Shown one piece after another: positions 59,330 to 64,000 of a DNA stretch of 64,000 bases. Made by a program: the position numbers and the translations under genes. Origin of the DNA: JACVRW01 sp963803085. GTDB taxonomy: Bacteria > Actinomycetota > Thermoleophilia > Solirubrobacterales > Thermoleophilaceae. The stretch is taken from the NCBI GenBank assembly GCA_963803085.1, contig CAWDLE010000010.1:1-64000 (forward strand), in the 5' to 3' direction. Numbering within the stretch: position 1 is the first letter of the stretch; each line of letters begins with the position of its first letter. The notes below the pieces were generated by a model. It saw only the letters and a program-made list of their open reading frames with translations, was not told the origin of the DNA and made no database searches.

Positions 59330-59725
59330 ATGCCCGCCGAGCCCAAATCGGAGACACCGTCTGAGCTAATCGACGCGAAGATCAAGGAACTGGACGATTG
59401 GCGCGGAGAGATGCTCTCCCGAGTCCGCGGGCTCACGAAGCAGGCCGTTCCCGAAGTCATCGAAGAGATCAAATGGCGGAAGAGGTCGAACCCTTTCGGC
59501 GTTCCGGTTTGGTCCCGCGAGGGGATCATTCTCACCGGCGAGACCTACGAGGACAAGGTGAAGCTCACGTTCGCCAAGGGAGCTTCCCTGGAGGATCCAG
59601 CCGGCCTCTTCAACTCCAGCCTCGAGGGCAAGGTGAGGCGCGCCATCGACCTCCAGGAGGGAGACGGCATTGACGAGGAAGCCTTCAAAGCCCTCGTCCG
59701 TTCTGCGGCTGACCTAAACGCGTAG
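59330..59725 (+). CDS. DUF1801 (YdhG-like) domain protein
   Basis: 131 residues from ATG 59330. ELIDAKIKELDDWRGEMLSR, VPEVIEEIKWRKRSNPFGVP, EDKVKLTFAKGASLEDP and GKVRRAIDLQEGDGIDEEAF follow the DUF1801 pattern, a small alpha/beta fold related to iron/frataxin-like and DNA-binding-like proteins without proven function. It is the only gene of a 778-bp cassette (repeat I to repeat J), the cleanest one-gene unit of the array. Confidence 0.88.
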   Translation: MPAEPKSETPSELIDAKIKELDDWRGEMLSRVRGLTKQAVPEVIEEIKWRKRSNPFGVPVWSREGIILTGETYEDKVKLTFAKGASLEDPAGLFNSSLEGKVRRAIDLQEGDGIDEEAFKALVRSAADLNA

Positions 59726-59820
59726 TAGCCCGCGACTGGAGTGCCGCTTCGGACGAGAAGCAGGAGTGGCGCCGTTCGCTGAGCTCGCTATCGCTTTCGC
59801 GTGAAGCAGAAGCGATTATC

Positions 59821-59977
59821 TGGAAGCGGCTTGGAAGCGGCAAACCGCAGCAGAAGGCAGGCAGATAGGGACGAGTCCATCGCTCCTGGGCGGTCTTAGC
59901 CACAGGCGTCAGTAGAGCGCAGCAGTTGCTCGCGCCTTACAAGCAGGAGGTCGCCCGTTCGAGCCGGGCACCGCCCA
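59821..59977 (+). repeat. tRNA-Val-derived att-like repeat, copy J
   Basis: Last full copy in the window. The first direct repeat reads CGGCAAACCGCAGCAGAAGGCAG and the second AGGCGTCAGTAGAGCGCAGCAG. The core is perfect. After it come TCTCCGCT and a hairpin GGTCCGC-TTTCGGC-GCGGACC. The APC gene starts 225 bp on. Confidence 0.9.
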
Positions 59978-60202
59978 TCTCCGCTGGTCCGCTTTCGGCG
60001 CGGACCGTCGACCCTCGCATTCGCGTGTGAGTCTGTCTCGGTGGTGCAACGGAACGTCGTGGAGCGCATGACATGTACCGGGCCGGATAGCCGCTGAGGA
60101 CCTCCGCCGGATGTCGTAGGCTCGCCCCCTCGTGGCCGGCTCGCTACCCCTCCGGGCAACGCTCTGGGAGTCACCCACGCTCAAGAGGACGGGGCGCGCA
60201 GG

Positions 60203-61475
60203 GTGACCGTGCGTGGCGCCGCCTTCCTTGGCATCGGCGCGATGGTCGGCGCCGGCATTTTCGCGCTGCTCGGCGAGGCCGGCGCAGTCGCGGGAGCTGC
60301 TGTGTGGCTGTCGTTCCTCCTGGCCGGGATCGTCGCCGGCCTGCTGGGCTACACGGTCGTAAAGCTCGGGGTCCGTTTCCCGTCGTCGGGCGGACTGATC
60401 GCATATCTCATCGAGGGGTTCGGCAACGGACGCCTGGTCGGGGTCGCCTCGTGGCTGGGCTACTTCGCCGCGATCGTGATCGTCTGCTCGATGGTGGCGG
60501 TCGCGTTCGGCAGCTACGCCTCGTCGCTCTTCATCGGCAACGACGCCGCGAGTGGCTGGGACAACGTCTTCACCTCGGCGATCGTGCTGGGGATGCTGGC
60601 GATCAACATGGTCGGCTCGCGCGTTGTGGATCGGGCGCAGTCGCTGATCGTCGTCGTCCTGCTCGCGGTCTTCGCCGTCTTCATCTGCGTGACGATCGTC
60701 GACATCGACTTCGACCTGCTGGCATTCAGCGGCTACCCGTCGCTGTCGGACATCATCGCCAGCGTCGCGCTGACGTTCTTTGCGTACCTGGGCTTCAGCG
60801 TGATCACGTTCTCCGTCGGAGACCTGCGAGACCCCGCCCGCGAGCTGCCGACGGCGATGTACCTCGCGCTGGGCGTGACGAGCGCCACCTACGTGCTGAT
60901 CTCGCTCGGCGTCTTCGGGACGCTCACGGTCGACGAGGTCACCGGCTTCGGCGAGACGGCGATCGCGGAAGCCGCGCGGCCCACGCTCGGGGAGGCGGGC
61001 TTCGTGATGATGGCCATCGCCGCCCTGCTGGCCACCGCCTCCTCGGTTAACGCCACGCTGTATGCCTCGGGCGGCCTGACCGCGATGCTCGCCAAAGTCG
61101 GGCAGTTCCCTTCATTCTTCGGGCGAGAGTCACCGCTCGGCTCTCACGCCGGGCTGCTGATCACCAGCGGGCTCGTGCTCGCCGTCGCCAACATCGTTGA
61201 CCTCTCGGCGATCGCGTCCGTGGGCAGCGCCTGCTCGCTCGCGATCTTCCTGCTCGTCGGCATCGCTGGGTATCGGCGCCGGCACGACATTGGGGCCAAC
61301 GCGGCGATCGTGCTGGCCGCGATCACGGTGACCGCGGTCGTCCTTGCGTTCTTCGCGGTCGACACGCTCCGCAACGCAGCCCGAGACCTTCATAGCCATC
61401 ATCGCGATCGGCCTGCTGTCTGTCATCCTCGACTTCATCTGGAAGCGCAGCCACCCTGTCCCCACAGTGATGTAG
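60203..61475 (+). CDS. APC-superfamily amino-acid permease, one frameshift near the end
   Basis: Cationic-type amino-acid transporter, about 423 residues, 12 helices. GTG 60203 gives VRGAAFLGIGAMVGAGIFAL (G-A-G-I-F substrate motif of helix 1), then FPSSGGLIAYLIEGFG, FFAYLGFSVITFSVGDLRDP and ASSVNATLYASGGLTAML. At about 61,375 one extra base shifts the frame; restoring it gives ETFIAIIAIGLLSVILDFIW (helix 12) and the stop TAG 61473-61475. The unusually late start (no tail before helix 1) suggests a trimmed N-terminus. Confidence 0.85.
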
Positions 61476-61654
61476 TGACCGAGATTCACGAACTGACCGA
61501 AGCCGACGGCGTCACGCTGCGCCTAGCGCGGGTCAAGCCGCAGGTCTACGCGGTCCTGGACGCCGACGGGATCATCGACCGCATCGGCGCCGACCATATC
61601 CACGGCAACATCCACCTGGCGGTCGAGGCGCAACTGGCCGACGCCGACCGCTAG
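61475..61654 (+). pseudogene. STAS-domain C-terminal fragment
   Basis: 59 residues from GTG 61475, which overlaps the permease stop by one base. ELTEADGVTLRLARVKPQVY and AVLDADGIIDRIGADHIHGN match the second half of the STAS domain at the end of SulP-type anion transporters. The first half of the domain and the transporter are missing. Because of the frameshift in the permease, the present sequence reads permease and STAS as one frame. Remnant or tiny free-standing protein. Confidence 0.65.
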
Positions 61655-61663
61655 CTGCGGGGT

Positions 61664-61679
61664 AGCAGAGCGCAGCAGC
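61664..61679 (+). repeat. Short match to the att-like arm (possible remnant)
   Basis: AGCAGAGCGCAGCAGC matches 16 of 16 bases of the first direct repeat of copies A and E, in the same orientation, 9 bp after the STAS fragment. No tRNA core follows. Position after a plus-strand gene fits the array rule, but the match is short. Confidence 0.4.
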
Positions 61680-61693
61680 CACTGTTGGACGCT

Positions 61694-63088
61694 CTACTCG
61701 CTCGGTGGGATCTCGTGGTTCGCCTGGATGATGTTGTCGGGGTCGTACCTCGACTTGATCTCGCGCAGGCGGCGGTAGACGTCGTCGTCGAACATCCGGC
61801 CTGTGTTGCCCGGGCGCTCGGTGAAGTTCATTAGTCGGCCTGCGGCCCATGGCGCCAGCGCGGCGTGCACCTGATCGAGGCGCTGGGAGACAGCCTGCTT
61901 CATCTCCGGGACTGCGGCCATCCCCACTGCGAACAGCGCGTATGGGGCATCGATCGCGGCGAGCGCGCCGTGCTCGGGGTCCGCCCGGCCGGCCGCGCCG
62001 CCGAGGTGGCGCACCTCGATCGAGAGCAGCGGCGAATCCGTCCCCGGACCTGCGGCGTCCACCAAGGCGCCGATCGCCGCCGCGGAGAAGTCGCCGACCA
62101 ACATCCCGTCACCGGCACCCGGTACCGGCTCGGGCGGGTCCATATGCAGCGCCGCCAGGCCGGGCGGCGCGATCATCGCGAACGTGTCCAGCTCGGGCCC
62201 CAGGTCGCGCAGCGGTGCCAGCTGCTCGGAGCCACTGGCCTCGTCCCCGAGCCAGGCCGCCTCCACTACAACGAACGAGCGCCCGCGCAAGGGCTCCGGG
62301 ATCTGCTCCAACGGCGGCATGTTCAGCAGGCGTCCCAGCGAACTCATCTCCTCCGGCACGCTGGCGGTCCACCCATGCCAGGTCTCGAGCACCTCGGCCG
62401 CTCGCTCCTGCGGCCAAAACAGAACGCCCGCATAGAGCTCGGGAACCGGGAACAGTTCCAGCTCGAGCTCGGTGACGACGCCGAAGCTACCGCCACCGCC
62501 GCGTACCGCCCAAAACAGGTCAGGCTCGCTACCGGCGTCGGCGCGGAGCCGCCGGCCGTCTGCAGTAACAACCTCGGCGGCCCGGATGCTGTTGGCGGCC
62601 AGCCCGTAGCGGCGGACCATCCAGCTTGCGCCGCCACCGAGCGCGTAGCCGGTTACGCACACGTCGGGCGCCGAGCCCGACAATCCCGCCAGCCCATGCT
62701 CGGCGGCCGGGCCCGTGACGTGCTGCCACTGCGCGCCCGCCTGTAGCCGCGCGCGACGGCGATCGGGGTCGATCTCGACGGCATTCATGCCCGACATGTC
62801 GACTAGCACGCTTCGCTCGAGCGGACCCCGCGGAGCGGCGCTGTGCCCGGTTCCCTGCGGCGCGACGCGCAAACCCTGCTCGCGCGCCACCTCCACCACG
62901 GCCACCACATCCTCGACCGACTCCGGCATCGCCACCGCCGCCGGACGCTGGTCGACGGCGAGGTTCCAGGCTCGCCGCGCATCGTTCCATTCGGGGTCCT
63001 GCGGTCCGACGACCCGGCCTCCGAGGCGGGACGTGAGTTGCTTCAGGACAGGCCCGAGCTCCTCGGCGTTAAGTGCAACGGTGCTCAC
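61694..63088 (-). CDS. FAD-linked oxidase, berberine-bridge-enzyme type
   Basis: 464 residues. FAD-binding type 4 domain: RPAAVAMPESVEDVVAVVEV, VAPQGTGHSAAPRG (His region for flavin attachment), SAPDVCVTGYALGGGASWMV and LFWAVRGGGGSFGVVTELEL. The C-terminal BBE segment reads RLREIKSRYDPDNIIQANHE. It would oxidise a small molecule or sugar with O2. Frame intact; convergent with the STAS fragment. Confidence 0.92.
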   Translation of the reverse strand: MSTVALNAEELGPVLKQLTSRLGGRVVGPQDPEWNDARRAWNLAVDQRPAAVAMPESVEDVVAVVEVAREQGLRVAPQGTGHSAAPRGPLERSVLVDMSGMNAVEIDPDRRRARLQAGAQWQHVTGPAAEHGLAGLSGSAPDVCVTGYALGGGASWMVRRYGLAANSIRAAEVVTADGRRLRADAGSEPDLFWAVRGGGGSFGVVTELELELFPVPELYAGVLFWPQERAAEVLETWHGWTASVPEEMSSLGRLLNMPPLEQIPEPLRGRSFVVVEAAWLGDEASGSEQLAPLRDLGPELDTFAMIAPPGLAALHMDPPEPVPGAGDGMLVGDFSAAAIGALVDAAGPGTDSPLLSIEVRHLGGAAGRADPEHGALAAIDAPYALFAVGMAAVPEMKQAVSQRLDQVHAALAPWAAGRLMNFTERPGNTGRMFDDDVYRRLREIKSRYDPDNIIQANHEIPPSE

Positions 63089-63144
63089 GGGGGGTGGTCC
63101 TCACGGTCGGGGAGAGGAGGAGCGTAACGGTGCGCACGCGCGTG

Positions 63145-63411
63145 TCACTGCGACCCCCAGTCGGGCCCGCGGTCGGGGCGGCGACCATGGGTCACTTGGT
63201 GCAGCCGGGTCCCGTTCTTCTTCATCGTCCAGATGTGCGGGACCTGTCGCCCGGCGCCGTGAACGAACGCGACGCGTCCCCCGTCGGGGGACCAAACCGG
63301 ATCGAACGAGTAGCTGTTCTTGCGCTCCTTGCGCACGCGCTTCAGGCCGCTGCCGTCAGGCCTGACCGTGTAGATCTCGACGGCCGCTTGGGCCTCGTAG
63401 GGAATGGCCAA
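63145..63411 (-). pseudogene. PD40/TolB-like beta-propeller, C-terminal fragment
   Basis: 88 residues with two PD40 blades: EIYTVRPDGSGLKRV...DPVWSPDGGRVAFVHG and HIWTMKKNGTRLHQVTHG...DPDW-like end (GPDWGSQ). Propellers need six or so blades, and no signal peptide or earlier blade is upstream, so this is the end of a longer gene or a decayed piece. Confidence 0.7.
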
Positions 63412-63619
63412 GGCTGCCTCCCCAGTCGTATCGCCAGATGCGTCCCCTATTGGGGGACGAGCGTCCGACCGTACCCTGTCCGCCCCACTCTTTCAGTGCA
63501 TGTTGCACATGCGTTGCAGCTTGTGCCCTGGGCAAGCGTCGCCGGATTGTCCGTGCTGCCCGCAGGCGGGATACTGGGCGGGCGATGTCGCAGACACAGC
63601 CGCTGCTGGGAGGACCAGG

Positions 63620-63925
63620 ATGAGGTCAATTCATTTCCGAGTCGAGGACGACCTCTACAGACGCATCCAGGAGGAGGCAGAGGAGCAGGACCTCTCCATC
63701 GCCAGTTTTGCGCGGGTCGCGACGGTCGCCCGGACACTCCTCTGGGCGGTGCGCCGGGGCGCACCATGGGCTGATGTCGAAGCGTGGGGAGAGGCGACGG
63801 AGATCATCCAAGACATCGAGCGTCGCGATGTCGCCGCCCGAGCAAAGCTTGGTCGCGAGCGACGCATGGGTCCGACCTTTACCGACAAGCTGAAGCGTGA
63901 ACGGTCGGCTCCGCCGTCCGAGTAG
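63620..63925 (+). CDS. Ribbon-helix-helix (CopG/Arc-like) protein
   Basis: 101 residues from ATG 63620 (GGGAGGACC upstream). SIHFRVEDDLYRRIQEEAEE and QDLSIASFARVATVARTLLW are the strand and two helices of a ribbon-helix-helix DNA-binding domain. A charged tail follows (IERRDVAARAKLGRERRMG). Such proteins are often antitoxins; no toxin frame is next to it within the window. Confidence 0.75.
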   Translation: MRSIHFRVEDDLYRRIQEEAEEQDLSIASFARVATVARTLLWAVRRGAPWADVEAWGEATEIIQDIERRDVAARAKLGRERRMGPTFTDKLKRERSAPPSE

Positions 63926-63953
63926 GATGGTCGCCCGGTAGCGAGCGTCCCGA

Positions 63954-64000
63954 ATGGACTGGTCTCTTGCCATCGTGGCGCTCACGCTGCTCGCGGTTGG
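63954..64000 (+). CDS. Start of a membrane or exported protein, cut by window end
   Basis: ATG 63954 gives MDWSLAIVALTLLAV, a hydrophobic N-terminus. Only 15 residues are in the window; a CDS call is likely but no family can be given. Confidence 0.4.
   Translation, partial: MDWSLAIVALTLLAV

Noticed and set aside
19825..59977. Classical integron with attC sites and IntI
   Set aside because: No integrase gene in the window and no attC R-box/L-box symmetry; the conserved end is a tRNA 3' half.
19825..59977. CRISPR array
   Set aside because: Units are 155 bp and kilobases apart, with genes between them; no short regular repeat-spacer pattern and no cas genes.
63620..63925. Toxin-antitoxin pair
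   Set aside because: The ribbon-helix-helix protein alone is seen; no toxin-like frame lies within the remaining 75 bp or just upstream.

Overview
The window looks like two joined pieces of high-GC soil-type bacterial DNA. Positions 1 to about 16,480 are a chromosomal replication-origin block. On the minus strand it carries mnmG, mnmE, jag, yidC, yidD, rnpA and rpmH. On the plus strand it carries dnaA, a DnaA-box/AT-rich oriC, dnaN, gyrB and gyrA, then an NhaP-type Na+/H+ antiporter and the start of a PadR regulator. The genes are easy to recognise, but nearly all are broken by many 1-2 base indels. That cannot be true of essential genes, so this part reads as unpolished long-read consensus. 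GyrB carries the long insert seen in Proteobacteria/Acidobacteriota, and the PadR start and its palindromic operator resemble Acidobacteriota; this half is therefore probably not actinobacterial (inference).

At about 16,480-16,500 the PadR gene stops abruptly inside its DNA-binding domain and runs tail-to-tail into an unterminated RTX calcium-binding repeat protein. From there the content (RTX protein, HypX fragment, LAL regulator fragment, fasciclin, CarH-like B12 photoreceptor, F420/LLM-type oxidoreductase, AIM24, WS/DGAT, SABATH methyltransferase, S8 protease) suggests an actinobacterium, perhaps Solirubrobacterales/Thermoleophilia. Indels persist through the RTX gene; beyond about 18 kb most genes are intact.

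The most striking signal lies between 19.8 and 60.0 kb. A repeat of about 155 bp occurs nine times, plus one 5'-truncated copy, always in the same orientation and nearly always just after the 3' end of a plus-strand gene. Each copy ends in the 3' half of a tRNA-Val(UAC) gene (anticodon loop, T arm, acceptor strand, discriminator). The core is preceded by two direct repeats of about 26 bp built of CCGCAGCAG iterons, with an inverted repeat between them. This is what an attachment site of a tRNA-targeting tyrosine recombinase looks like, but it is repeated like attC sites in an integron. It divides the DNA into cassettes of 0.8-3.8 kb holding 1-4 unrelated accessory genes. No integrase and no 5' half of the tRNA is in the window.

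The cassettes hold: (1) fasciclin + DUF378 divergent from a CarH-like regulator with three tandem 11-bp operator boxes; (2) GYD protein and aldehyde dehydrogenase; (3) VOC protein and LD-carboxypeptidase; (4) IclR, cupin, methyltransferase, metallophosphoesterase; (5) MmyB-like regulator, SnoaL-like protein, a catalytically impaired alpha/beta hydrolase; (6) frameshifted LLM oxidoreductase and ABM protein; (7) a 21.6-kb interval with a 4,956-bp tandem duplication (hydrolase, PPOX protein, kinase-like/LPG-synthase membrane protein, AIM24), two SDRs, an S8 protease, methyltransferases, a RibD-type reductase, a WS/DGAT and a CocE-type hydrolase; (8) a quinol-type NO reductase coupled to a membrane protein with a transposase-like zinc ribbon; (9) a DUF1801 protein; and, beyond the last site, an amino-acid permease, a STAS fragment, a berberine-bridge-type flavoenzyme, a PD40 fragment and a ribbon-helix-helix protein.
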